A stretch of DNA of 64,000 nt from Herpetospermum pedunculosum (taxonomy: Eukaryota > Streptophyta > Magnoliopsida > Cucurbitales > Cucurbitaceae): NCBI GenBank assembly GCA_028017165.1, contig CM051523.1, positions 37,800,501 to 37,864,500 of the forward strand. The letters run 5' to 3'. Made by a program: the position numbers and the translations under genes. Positions 18,256 through 29,497 of the stretch are shown piece by piece. Under the pieces are notes generated by a model. That model was not told the DNA's origin. It saw nothing but the letters and a program-made list of their open reading frames with translations, and made no database searches. Numbering within the stretch: the first letter of the stretch is position 1; each line of letters opens with the position of its first letter.

Positions 18256-20607
18256 ATGACCCGTTCCTCTGAGGGTAGTAGATTGCAGTTTATCCCAGAG
18301 ATTGACAGAGAGGAGCGGCGGTTAAGGAGAGAAGCCCGTGAGGGGCAGAGACCGGTTGAAGAAGAAGAAGGCAATCCCTTCTTGTTTGACGAGATGGCGC
18401 AAGGTGACGCGCCACGGACGCTAAAGCAACTGGCAGCGCCAGACCTGAACCTGCAGCCTTTGTGCATAAACTACCCCGTGGTAGCAGGTAACTTCGAATT
18501 AAAGTCAGGTTTAATTCATCAGTTACCCTCTTTTCATGGCAATGCAGGTGAGGACGCGAACAAACACCTGATGGAATTCCATTGCGTCTGCGCGGGGATG
18601 AAGCCCGCGGGAGTCACGGAGGAGCAGCTGAACATGAGGGCATTCCCCTTCACGCTCAAGGACAAGGCCAAGGATTGGCTATATTACCTGCCCTCCGGGT
18701 CGATCACCACGTGGCAGGATATGAAACGGGTATTCTTGGAAAAATACTTTCCCGCATCCTTGGCCACGACACTGCGGAAGAGGATTTATGGGATCACCCA
18801 GGATGTTGGTGAGTCCCTGCACGAATACTGGGAGCGATTTGGGCGCCTGTGCGCCAGCTTCCCACATCATCAGATTGCCGACCAGCTGCTCATACAGTAC
18901 TTTTATGAGGGGATGACGCCCCATGACCGGCAAATGATTGATGCAGCGAGTGGCGAGGCCTTGATCGACAAGACCCCAGTTGAGGCCAAGCAGTTGATAG
19001 CAAACATGGCAACAAACTCGCAGCAATTCGGTATTCGGGGGCAAGGACAAGTCCATAGCGTGGCTCAGAGCCATGAATTGATTGAGATGAAGGCCCAGGT
19101 GGCCGAGATAGGTAGTATGCTGAAAAAGATCGTCGGAGGAACCCGCGAGGCGGAGGAAGTCAACGTGATCGGGGGGTACGCTTCCAACCCAAGGAAGTAC
19201 GACCCTTATTCCAACACGTATAACCCCGGTTGGCGCGACCATCCAAATTTTAGCTATGGGAATAGGGAAGGACAATCTCGCTTCCAAGGCCAATCCCAGG
19301 ATAGGCCTCATTCTTCCACCCAGGCTCAAGCCTCGAGCTCCTCCAGCTCACTTGAAGAGATGGTAAGGACCATCGTGACGAGCACCAGCCACTTCCAAAA
19401 AGAGGCTCGAGAAGAGCTCAATTCTCACAAGGCCGAGCTGCAGAATCTGAACAAGCAGCTGACACAAATGGCGGTGTCTATCAGTAAGATTGAGAGCAAG
19501 AGCTTGGGGAAACTTCCTTCCCAAACTTCAGTCAACTCATGTGAAAACGTGAGTGCTATTCAGCTGCGCAGTGGGAAGTCACTTTCCCCTAGAGCTGTGA
19601 AGGAAGCCACGGACAGCCTGAACAAGTCCGCCCCGACTGCTCCTGAGATTCAGAATGAGAGAAAAGACGAGAAGGTCAGTGTACCTGAGGATGTTACCAG
19701 AGCACCATTCCCGAGTCGGCTGGTGAAGCCTACTTTGGAAACTGAGGATGCGGAGGTCCTTCGAACCTTCCAAAAGGTGGTGGTCAACATCCCGCTTCTT
19801 GAGGCCGTAAGCCAAGTGCCGAAATACGCCAAGTTCCTCAAGAAGTGGTGCACGAGCAAAAGAATGTCAAGAAAAAGTGACGAGACGAAGAAAGAAACCG
19901 TCTCCGCAATCTTCCAAGGTAATCTTCCACCGAAGTGCATCGATCCTGGTATGTTTACTATCCCATGCACTATCGGTACTAAATTCATTGAAAATGCCAT
20001 GTTAGATCTCGGTGCCTCAATTAATGTCATGTCTTATGATGTTTTTAAAGAACTTGAATTGTGTACTTTAATTGAGTCCAATATAGTTGTCCAACTAGCC
20101 GATCGATCTTATGTGCATCCTTTAGGGAAGATTGAGGATATTTTAGTCAAAGTTAAGGACTTACTGTTTCCATGCGATTTCTATGTGCTGAATATGAATG
20201 AAAATTCTTCGCCTGTTTCCTCTTCTATTTTATTAGGCCGCCCATTTATGAAGACCGCTAAGGTCAAGATAGATGTTGATAGGGGTGCCTTATCTGTAGA
20301 AATTGATGGAATGGTGAATGAATTTATTATAAATGCATCGAAGTCGTCTGTGAATGCTGGGAATGTATCTGTTGTTGAGCATGATGAGAATGGGAGTCTA
20401 CCCTCGCGCTTGAGGGATGGTTCCCATGTCTCAGTTACAAAATCTGATTTGAATTTGTTTGATGATAATGCTGAGTTTTGCACTAACTATTCTGATATTC
20501 ACGTGCTTGAGGCACGAAGAGTGCAAATGGTTTCAAATTTTGAATGCAGGAAAAGTGTGGACGTGGACAAGTCTGGATCGTCCCCCGCACTTACAGACTA
20601 TGGATGA
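18256..20607 (+). CDS. Gag-protease protein of element C2, without pol
   Basis: The frame is open for 783 codons from the ATG at 18256 (MTRSSEG), chosen because element E begins with the same peptide; upstream in-frame sequence has only a TTG. A capsid-type gag domain lies at about residues 90-220 (DKAKDWLYYLPSGS, then SLHEYWERF). The YDPYSNTYNPGWRDHPNFS stretch is shared with Athila, but the zinc knuckle that precedes it there is absent. A coiled-coil-like segment is near residues 365-420. The protease motif is MLDLGASINVM, with the Asp at about residue 584, and ILLGRPFMKTAKVKIDV follows. The ORF stops after ALTDYG. L and M end in the same way (APLDYG, ALSDYG), so the stop is a family trait. 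Confidence 0.92.
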   Translation: MTRSSEGSRLQFIPEIDREERRLRREAREGQRPVEEEEGNPFLFDEMAQGDAPRTLKQLAAPDLNLQPLCINYPVVAGNFELKSGLIHQLPSFHGNAGEDANKHLMEFHCVCAGMKPAGVTEEQLNMRAFPFTLKDKAKDWLYYLPSGSITTWQDMKRVFLEKYFPASLATTLRKRIYGITQDVGESLHEYWERFGRLCASFPHHQIADQLLIQYFYEGMTPHDRQMIDAASGEALIDKTPVEAKQLIANMATNSQQFGIRGQGQVHSVAQSHELIEMKAQVAEIGSMLKKIVGGTREAEEVNVIGGYASNPRKYDPYSNTYNPGWRDHPNFSYGNREGQSRFQGQSQDRPHSSTQAQASSSSSSLEEMVRTIVTSTSHFQKEAREELNSHKAELQNLNKQLTQMAVSISKIESKSLGKLPSQTSVNSCENVSAIQLRSGKSLSPRAVKEATDSLNKSAPTAPEIQNERKDEKVSVPEDVTRAPFPSRLVKPTLETEDAEVLRTFQKVVVNIPLLEAVSQVPKYAKFLKKWCTSKRMSRKSDETKKETVSAIFQGNLPPKCIDPGMFTIPCTIGTKFIENAMLDLGASINVMSYDVFKELELCTLIESNIVVQLADRSYVHPLGKIEDILVKVKDLLFPCDFYVLNMNENSSPVSSSILLGRPFMKTAKVKIDVDRGALSVEIDGMVNEFIINASKSSVNAGNVSVVEHDENGSLPSRLRDGSHVSVTKSDLNLFDDNAEFCTNYSDIHVLEARRVQMVSNFECRKSVDVDKSGSSPALTDYG

Positions 20608-21666
20608 GTCTGTGGAGAGAATACAGTCGAGCAACCGACTTTAAAAATTATGCGCTTCTCGGAGGCACCCGAGCGATGGACTGTTTTTATGCTTTAGTTT
20701 AGTTTAGTTGCTTTTTAGATCAACTTAGTTTTAATTAGCTTGCTGTTTTTTTTTTAGGAATCGAGGAAGAGAAGACAATTTTGGGCTCTGATGCTTTTTT
20801 TTGCGCCGCTTCCTCGCCCTCGCCAGCTTCGCAAAGAGTCAGGGAAGTGTACTTCTTCTTCCCTTTTTACTTTGTTTTATCTGACTGGTTGGCATTGAGG
20901 ACAATGCCATATTTTGAAGTTGGGGGTGGAGTTAGTCTGATGGATACGCATGTGTAGTTTGTTGAGAAGTGCTATTATTGATATTGAAGTGCTTGGGACT
21001 CTGTTTACTGTTTTCTGACGATGATAGCCTAGGAAATGCATGTTGGAAATTTGAGCATGCTCATAATCGAGTTTTTGCATGAGTTGTGTGTTTATTAGGT
21101 TCATGTCAAAAATTTTAAAAAAATTTCTGTTGCTCCCTTGCACTTGTCGCGCACTTAGCAACCTCTCCCTAGACTCCGTAGGCTCGAAATTCGCATGTTT
21201 CGCTAATTCTCGTTGTCACCCCGAAAGGCACCCTTAGGTAGCTTGTTGCATGAGAGTTAGTAGTTGGTTAATTGAGAAAGCATGTGCTCAGCCTAATTTT
21301 AAAAAAGAGTAGAAAAGCATGTTTGATAGAAAATTCCTCTCGAGGCGCTCCTCCTTCTTTGTAGCGCTTAAGAAGTGAGCGTGAGTCCTTAAAAACGTGA
21401 AGCTTTGGCCAAAGTTTGACGTGTTAGGCAGCTCGAGTTGGAAAGAAAAAGAAATGAAAAGTTGGTTCAAAGAACCTTAATTAAAGAGTACAAAGTACTC
21501 GTGAAAAGAAAAAGAATGAGAAAAAATAATTAGGTCTCTTAATTTGCTTCTCTCTCTCGTGTAAGTCAAGTTTAGACTGTTCTTAAACGCTAGAAGTAGG
21601 GGGAAAACGGAATGTGTGTTGCATGTGGTTTTCCGGGTTTACGTGAGTTTAGGAGTGGTTGGCTAG
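20608..21666 (+). other. C2 3' non-coding region, part before element D
   Basis: It contains no pol. Two hairpins follow the stop: AGTCG-loop-CGACT (20625-20640) and CTCGG-loop-CCGAG (20658-20673), both kept in L and M. A T run ending TTTTTAG/GAATCGA (AG at 20756-20757) matches the splice-like site before the second ORF in A and D. The hairpin-purine module is at 20890-20929. GCTAG (21662-21666) is the TSD of element D. Confidence 0.7.
20890..20929 (+). other. Upstream hairpin plus purine tract module (C2)
   Basis: TGGCATTG-AGGA-CAATGCCA is a perfect 8-bp stem with an AGGA loop at 20890-20909, followed by AAGTTGGGGGTGG at 20917-20929. Compared with A and D the outer GGC/GCC pairs replace CTC/GAG. 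Confidence 0.7.
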
Positions 21667-23382
21667 TGTTACGTCTCCAAAAGTGGCCTTTTTAGGACTA
21701 ATTTATCTTAGAAAGATGTACAATCTTAGGTGTTTTTGATAGGATTTAGCTTCAACCTATGCTTATATATGATAATTAGAAGAAGGTAGCTAAATTAGGA
21801 CTTGTGTGCAAAAGGAAAGAAAAGGGATGAAAAACGAAGTAAAAGAATGAAAAAACTACATTGCGACAGCATTGCGGAAACATTGCTGAAACCGCAATGT
21901 TTCAAGTGAAAACCGTAAGTTGACTGATCTTTTTCTGTTAATTTCCGTTATTTAAGGGATTCGTTCTTTCTCCTCCATCCATTTTTAAGTACGACGTTGA
22001 AGATGGATGGTTCTCCTTGGCCCAAAAGCACCTGCAGATTACTATAAAAAGGGGTCAAAGTAGAGGGTTTGATCATCATCCGAAAGCGTAGAAGTCTCTT
22101 CGCAGCTCCATCTTTTCTCCTGTTTTTCTTCTTCGTCTGTTGGTGTGAGAGTTTCAGCTGTTGGAATCGACAATCTGATAGGAAGGAGAGAAGATTCATC
22201 TTCTCTCCCGATTGGATTCATCCAAGCAAGGCTACTCTTTCTCCCCATTCAGTCGAGGCATTCGCAACGAGGCGTTCAAGCATCATTTACTGCTTTCTGT
22301 CTTTCTTTTCTAATTTACAGCTCTGTTAGTTGTTGTTTCTCTTCTAGTAGCTAGACCATTTCATTTCGTTGCTTTCTGACTTTACATTATTTACTTTAAG
22401 CTTCCCTTTTGGTCATTCAAACAATCAAGTAATCAAAGCACAATTCAGTATTTCACAGTTTCTTATCTTTTGCTGCTACTGCTTTACATTGTTGTTTTAA
22501 GTTTATTTCTCTTCTAAGCATGTCTACTTCATCTCTTATTTCTGTTCTTTCTATATCCATGAGTAACTAAGTCGCATAGGGGCATGCTAATGACAATACT
22601 ATAGGCTAAAAAAAGTGAACCAAGCATGTAGGATAGCTCTCGAAGCATTGATTGTATGTAAGCTTCATCCCACGGGCAATTTCGATTGGCCATCCATTTT
22701 GTCCAAAGAACTCCTAACCTCTGGAAGGAGTAAGAGTTCAGAGTCATACACGCATGCTAGACTTTCAAGGTAACCAGAAAACGACCTAGGAATAGGCGTT
22801 TTCCTAGTACAAACCATATCTTTCTGCTTTAACAAGATGCTTAAGACCTTACTTGGACATGAGTAAACTAAAGAATCTAATGCATGAAATCGGAAGATAC
22901 ATGAGATTGAGTTAGTTTGATGCATAGTGAGTTGATCCAGTGCTTGAGAATCGTATAAAAATGCCTATAGGGGAGTCGTTAGTAGCCCTTATTTCTCCAT
23001 TTTACACACTTTCGCCGTTAGTAACATTGCGGTAGAATTGCTGTTTTCGCAATTCTGCTAAGTCAAAAATTCTGTTTAGCTACTTTCTGCTTCGTTTATT
23101 AATTTCTTCTCTTTTCATTTGAGTTTATCATTGACTTGCACTTGTTTATGTTGCTACCCTTTACATATTCCTTAGGAGTTAGACAATTTAAAACCAATTC
23201 TACCTCATCAAATCCATCCATTCTTTCTTAACAATACACTTCACGAGTAGCTAATAATAAATCTCTCTGGGAAAACGAATGAAAAAATACTTACTACTTG
23301 CTTACAAGATCATGTATGCTTGCATGTTCTGAGTGCTCTCTACCTATTATTGCTATTTATTTCACACATTGAGCACGCAACA
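21667..23382 (+). repeat. 5' LTR of element D (1716 bp)
   Basis: It begins TGTTACGTCTCC and ends CACGCAACA. It holds the TATA box at 22043-22049, a 10-bp leader hairpin with TTCA loop at 22185-22208, the block shared with A, B and I at about 22650-22750, and a hairpin with GGAA loop at about 22777-22803. ATTGCGG-type motifs are at 21860-21900 and 23025-23054. Confidence 0.95.
22043..22049 (+). promoter_or_regulatory. TATA box of element D LTR
   Basis: TATAAAA in the same context (ACTATAAAAA then GGGGTCAAAG) as in element A; its 3' LTR copy is at 33086-33092. Confidence 0.65.
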
Positions 23383-23388
23383 AGTTTT

Positions 23389-23406
23389 TGGCGCCGCTGC
23401 CGGGGA
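23389..23406 (+). other. Primer binding site, tRNA-Asp type (D)
   Basis: TGGCGCCGCTGCCGGGGA lies 7 bp after the LTR, identical to that of A. The leader to the gag ATG at 23513 has the same CAG/GT site before the start codon. Confidence 0.85.
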
Positions 23407-23512
23407 CTTAGTTTAGTGAAAACGAAGTGTGTTAAGTTAGAAAATCCACTCTTAATATCTATTGAAGCTGATCTGTTTCATTTCTTTTGCAGGTACTAGT
23501 TGGGGTTAGTTT

Positions 23513-26500
23513 ATGAGTGAGCCTTCAAGTAGTGATCTAGAGTTCAATCCTGAGCCTGAGAGATTACTTAGGGCCAGAAATAGAGCCAAGAAACGTCTCT
23601 TCAACCAACCCCCTTTACCTCAAATAATTGCTGAAACCGCAGAGTCTCCGCAATCTTCGGAAGAAGAAATGGAAAGGATAGTTCCAAATCCGGTACCTGT
23701 CACTCGCAATCCCATCGAAATAGCGAATGACAAGAATAGTGCCATTCTCTCATACTTAGTTCCCATGCCTGGGGAGCTAAACCCAAGTATAATCCGCCCT
23801 GAGATCACTGCCAACTCATTCGAGTTAAAGCCAGTGATGTTCCAAATGTTGTCCACTGTGGGACAATTCTTTGGAGTGGAAAATGAGGATCCCCACAACC
23901 ATCTTAGAAACTTCCTAGGAGTCAGTGATACCTTCATCATCCCTGGAGTTTCCCAAGAAGCCTTGAGGCTATACCTCTTCCCTTACTCATTGAGGGACAA
24001 AGCAAAGACGTGGTTAAACTCATTACCCTCTGGATCAGTCCTCAATTGGACAGACTTGGCGGAGAAATTCCTAGTTAAATACTTCCCACCTGATAGGAAT
24101 TCTACCTTTCGTGATGACATAGTCAAGTTCAAACAAGCCGAGAATGAGTCTCTTCACGAAGCTTGGACAAGGTTCAAAGATCTTCTTCTTAAATGTCCAC
24201 ACCATGGCATCCCATGGTGTATCCAAATAGAGGTCTTTTTCAAAGGATGCAACCCCAGCACTAGACAAGTCTTAAATTCATCTGCTGGAGGTTCCATGTT
24301 GTCCAAGAGTTACAACGAAGCCTATGAGATCGTGGAGAAGATCTCAGCATCTCACTGTAGGTGGTCAGATGATCCAATAGAGCCAAGTAGAGCTCAAGAT
24401 AAGGACACACTCAATGCTATGAGTAGTCAAATAAGTGCCCTGACCAACCTAGTAAAGCAAATGGCTCAAGCCAATCTCCAAACTAGTGTCAACACCGCCA
24501 CAGCCATGTCAATGGGCACCCAACCAAGTCAAGGTGAGACACTTGTCTGTGGATTCTGTGGGGAAGGGCATCTGTATGAATACTGCCCTGGGAATCCAGC
24601 CTCAATCTGCTACGTTGGAAGCCAGCAGCAGCCTAGGAACAACCCCTATTCCAATACTTATAACCCTGGTTGGAGGAACCACCCAAACCTGTCATGGGGT
24701 GGCCAACAGAATGCTAACCAAGCTCCTAACCAACCAAGACCGAGTGGAACATCTGGTTTCACTCCCCAACATAACCAATCCATGTATCAAAAACCATACA
24801 ACCAACCTGTAGGGTCTTCTGTAGAAAATCTACTCAAAGAGTACATCGCTAAGAATGATGCTACTCTACAAAGCCAGCAAGCTACTCTTAGGAGCCTAGA
24901 GAACCAGATAGGGCAACTAGCCAATGAACTCAAAAGTAGGCCCCAAGGTAGACTTCCTGCTGACACTGAGGTGCCAAGAAGAGATGGTAAAGAGCAAGTT
25001 CAAGCAATTGAACTTAGAAGTGGTAGACCTTTGGTGAGCAACATGAAAGAAGCCCCAAAGAGAGTAGAGAACACTGAGTCTAGTGCTCCACTGGAGTCTC
25101 TGCCAAACCAAGGTCAACCATCAACCAGCACATCAGGAGCCAGGCTGGAGCCAATCATAGAGGAGATAGAAGAAATTCCAAGGCCTCCACCTATCCTCAG
25201 GCGACCTGAAGTGCCTGCATATGTGCCACCACCTCCATTTCCTCGAAGGCTTAAGAAAAAACAAGAACAGGAAGTGCACTTTAATAAATTTCTAGAAATT
25301 CTTAAACAAGTGCATGTTAATATTCCTTTTGTAGAAGTTTTACAGTCTATGCCCTCTTATGTAAAGTTTTTGAAGGATATTATCACTAACAAGAGAATAA
25401 TTGGTGAGTTTGAAACAGTAAATCTCACTGAGGAGTGCAGTGCCATACTCCAGAACAAGCTACCCAAGAAGGAGAAGGATCCTGGTTCCTTCACCTTACC
25501 AGTTGAGCTAGGAGGCAAGCACGTGGGCAGAGCTCTTTGTGACCTGGGAGCCAGCATAAACCTCATGCCCCTATCACTATTCCGCCAGCTAGGAATAGGA
25601 GAAGCACGTCCAACCACTGTCACTTTACAACTAGCAGACAGATCCATAGCCTACCCTGAGGGTAAGATTGAGGATATTCTTGTAAAGGTTGACAAGTTTA
25701 TTTTCCTTGCAGATTTCATTATCCTGGATTATGAAGCAGACAAGGAGGTCCCCATCCTATTAGGCAGACCGTTTCTAGCCACAGGTAGGGCCCTGATAGA
25801 TGTCCAAAAAGGTGAGCTCACGATGAGGGTTCATGATGAAGAAGTGAAATTTAGTGTATATAAAGCCTTAAGGTACCCCTCTGACTCTGAATCTTGTGCT
25901 AGCATGGACATTGTAGATTCATTAATGGAAGAACAGCTGGAGCATGTATTATTAACTAAGCATGCTAATGAATATGTACAATTAGATGTAGCTGACTTGA
26001 ATGTATCTGAGATAATGGATATACCTGTAGATAAAACACAGCATGTATGTATAAATAATGACTTAACTGATAGATCCTTAAAACCTTTAAAACCATCCAT
26101 TGAGCATCCACCTGTCTTAGAATTGAAACCACTGCCCACTCACCTCAAGTATGCATACTTAGGAAGTAATGAGACTTTGCCTGTGATTATTTCTTCTAAA
26201 TTAAGTGAAAAGCATGAGGTTGAACTGATTTTATTGCTTAAGCAACATAGGAAGGCTATTGCATGGACTATTGCTGACATTAGAGGCATTAGCCCTTCTT
26301 ATTGCATGCATAAGATTATATTAGAGGAAGAGCATACACCCCGAGTAGATCACCAACGTAGGTTGAACCCCTCTATGAAAGAGGTAGTTAAAAAGGAAAT
26401 AATAAAATGGTTAGATGCTGGTGTGATCTTCCCTATAGCTAGTAGCCAGTGGGTGAGTCCTATACAATGTGTACCTAAGAAGGGAGGGATGACTGTGGTA

Positions 26501-29026
26501 GTCAATGAGAACAATGAAGTGATTCCAACTAGGACTATCACAGGATGGAGAGTTTGCATGGATTATAGGAAATTAAATAAGGAAACCAAAAAAGACCACT
26601 TCCCTCTACCATTCATTGACCAAATGTTAGATAGGATAGCCGGTAGAGCTTACTACTGCTTCTTAGACGGTTATTCAGGATATAACCAGATTACTATAGA
26701 CCCCAAAGTCCAAGAAAAAACTACCTTCACTTGCCCTTTTGGAACATTTGCCTTTCGCAGAATGCCTTTTGGCTTATGGAATGCACCGGCAACATTTCAA
26801 AGGTGCATGTTGGCAATCTTCTCTGATTTGGATGAGTCCATGATAGAGATATTCATGGATGATTTCTCAGTCTTTGGGGATTCATTTACAAACTGTCTAG
26901 AGAACTTAGGACAAGTCCTGGCTAGGTGTGAGGAGACTAACCTAGTACTTAATTGGGAAAAGTGCCACTTCATGGTGGATGAAGGGATTGTCTTAGGTCA
27001 TAGAGTGTCTAGGGTAGGTGTAGAGGTCGATAGGGCCAAAATTGAGATAATAGAGAAGCTGGTAGAACCTCAGAATGTCAAAGCCATTAGAAGTTTCTTA
27101 GGACATGCAGGCTTCTATAGAAGGTTCATTAAGAACTTTTCTAAGATCTCCAAGCCTTTATGTGAGCTTCTAGAGTTAAACAAACCCTTCATCTTCTCTA
27201 AAGAATGTTTCCTAGCTTGGAAAACCCTTAAGGAAGCACTAGTCACAGCACCTATTATAGTAGGGCCAAATTGGGATCTCCCATTTGAGATGTTATGTGA
27301 TGCAAGTGATTATGCTGTAGGGGTTATGCTAGGACAAAAGATTGACAAGTTAACACATCCTGTATACTATGCTAGTAAGACGCTTAATGAGGCACAATGT
27401 AATTACACAACTACTGAGAAGGAGATGCTAGCTGTAGTGTTTGCTTGTGAGAAGTTTAGGAATTACATTGTAGGCACTAGGACAATAGTGTATACTGACC
27501 ATTCTGCTTTGAAGTACCTCATGAGGAAGGTTGATGCTAAGCCTAGGTTGATTAGATGGGTGTTATTGCTGCAGGAATTTGATTTGGACATTAGAGATAA
27601 GAAAGGATGTGAAAACGTGGTCGCGGATCATCTTTCCAGATTGCAGCATAATTGCGAAAAAATTGCGGAAACCGCAATTTCTGATGCTTTTATTGATGAA
27701 CATGTCTTTGTATTAACTCATCGTGATAACGATGAGGAACCTTGGTTTGCTGACATTGCTAACTTCCTTGCATCACAGGTATTACCAACTTTCAAGGGAG
27801 GCCAAGAGAAGAAGAAGTTCCTGCATGAAGCTAGGAAGTTTATATGGGATGATCCCACACTTTACAAGACATGTGCTGATGGTCTGCTAAGGAAGTGTGT
27901 TTCAGCTGCTGAGGCGAAGTCTGTGCTGCAACACTGCCATACACCACCCTATGGTGGACACTTTGGTGGCCAAAGAACAGCTGCAAAGGTGTTCCAGAGT
28001 GGCTACTATTGGCCAACAATCTTTAAGGACGCCCACAACTATGCACACAGCTGTGATGAATGCCAGAGAACAGGTAATCTGAGTCGAAAGGATGAGATGC
28101 CTCTCACTTACATCTTAGAGTTGGAGCTCTTTGATGTGTGGGGCATTGATTTCATGGGGCCATTTCCTCCATCATCAGGTAACCTTTACATCCTTGTAGC
28201 AGTAGACTATGTATCTAAGTGGGTAGAGGCTATAGCATGTCCAAATAATGATGCCAAAACAGTCATAAGATTCTTGCATAGACATATTTTTACTAGATTT
28301 GGGACACCTCGTGCTATAATCAGTGATGAGGGGACACATTTCATTAATAAGGCTATGGAGAGGGTGTTGGCTAAGTATAATATTAGACATAGGGTAGCCA
28401 CTCCTTATCACCCACATTCGAATGGCCAAGCTGAAATTTCAAATAGGGAGATTAAGAACATACTTGAAAAAGTGGTCAAACCCAATAGAAAAGACTGGTC
28501 ATTTAAACTCGAGGATGCACTTTGGGCGTATAGAACTGCATATAAGACACCCCTAGGTATGTCTCCTTATAGACTTGTGTATGGCAAAGTATGTCACTTG
28601 CCATTCGAGTTAGAAATTAAAGCATTTTGGGCCTTAAAAGAGTTGAATTACTGCGTGACTGATGCGGGAACATTGCGGTCTTTACAATTACATGAGCTTG
28701 ATGAGCTTAGGCATATGTCTTATGAAAATGCCAAAACGTATAAGGAAAAGACCAAGATTTGACACGACAGTAGACTTAGGATTAAGGACTTCAAGAAAGG
28801 CCAGCTTGTTTTATTATTTAACTCACGATTGAAATTATTTTCAGGCAAACTTAAGTCTAGATGGTCAGGTCCATTTGTAATTACTAATGTGTTTGTTCAT
28901 GGTGCCATCGAGATAAAGAACCTGCAGCAAGGACAACCATTCATGGTTAATGGTGCAAGATTGAAGCACTACTATGAGGAAGGAGATGTGAAGACTCTCT
29001 CGGCCTTCCTTTTGTCTGAAACGTGA
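23513..29026 (+). pseudogene. Gag-Pol polyprotein of element D with one premature stop near the C terminus
   Basis: The frame follows A throughout: gag, CX2CX3HX4C knuckle (C346, C349, H353, C358), protease D677-L-G-A-S, RT FMDD at 1114-1117, RNaseH, and integrase with its HHCC region and DDE residues. A TGA at 28760-28762 replaces the Trp codon of KIWHD and cuts about 88 residues, including the SRWSGPF motif; after it the same frame runs on to the family stop at 29024. It is a single G-to-A change, typical of methylated repeats. In RT, PFGLWNAP replaces PFGLCNAP. The protein may still be largely made, but I call it a pseudogene because the C terminus is lost. Confidence 0.9.
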
Positions 29027-29085
29027 AAACGAGAACGAGAGAGGACGAGTGATTGCTGAGCTCGTTCATATGAGGCTCATGCCTT

Positions 29086-29122
<37 letters not shown>

Positions 29123-29497
29123 GATTTTCCGGTTACTGTTTGTGTATATTTTTGTGTGATTTTAATTAAGTATTTGATGTTGATTTTATTTCTTTTTTCA
29201 GGGAATCGATAGAGGGAATCAAGGAGATGAAATCAAGATAAAAAAATCAAGGAGATATCAAGCGAAATCAAAGATACGGTTGAGAAAAGATTGGCATTTA
29301 AACACAAAAAAAATCTCCAACGGTCACTAGAATTGCGCTGGATTTGCAGAATCCGCAACAAATATAGCCGTTGGGATTTTTTATTTATATCCGTTAGAGG
29401 CGTGGTGATCCGTACGATTCTCCCATTATCTGAACTCCAAGAAATCTGCTTTTCTCTTCATCTGTGATTCCTCTTTCCAGAATTCCACAATTCGACA
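29027..29497 (+). other. Spacer between pol and second ORF in D
   Basis: Two hairpins follow the stop: ACGAG with CTCGT (29045-29065, loop of 11) and AGGC-TCAT-GCCT (29073-29084). A run of 33 T follows at 29088-29120 that A does not have. The splice-like TTTTTTCAG/GGAATCGA has its AG at 29200-29201. A degraded ATTGCGG motif is at 29331-29358. Confidence 0.6.
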
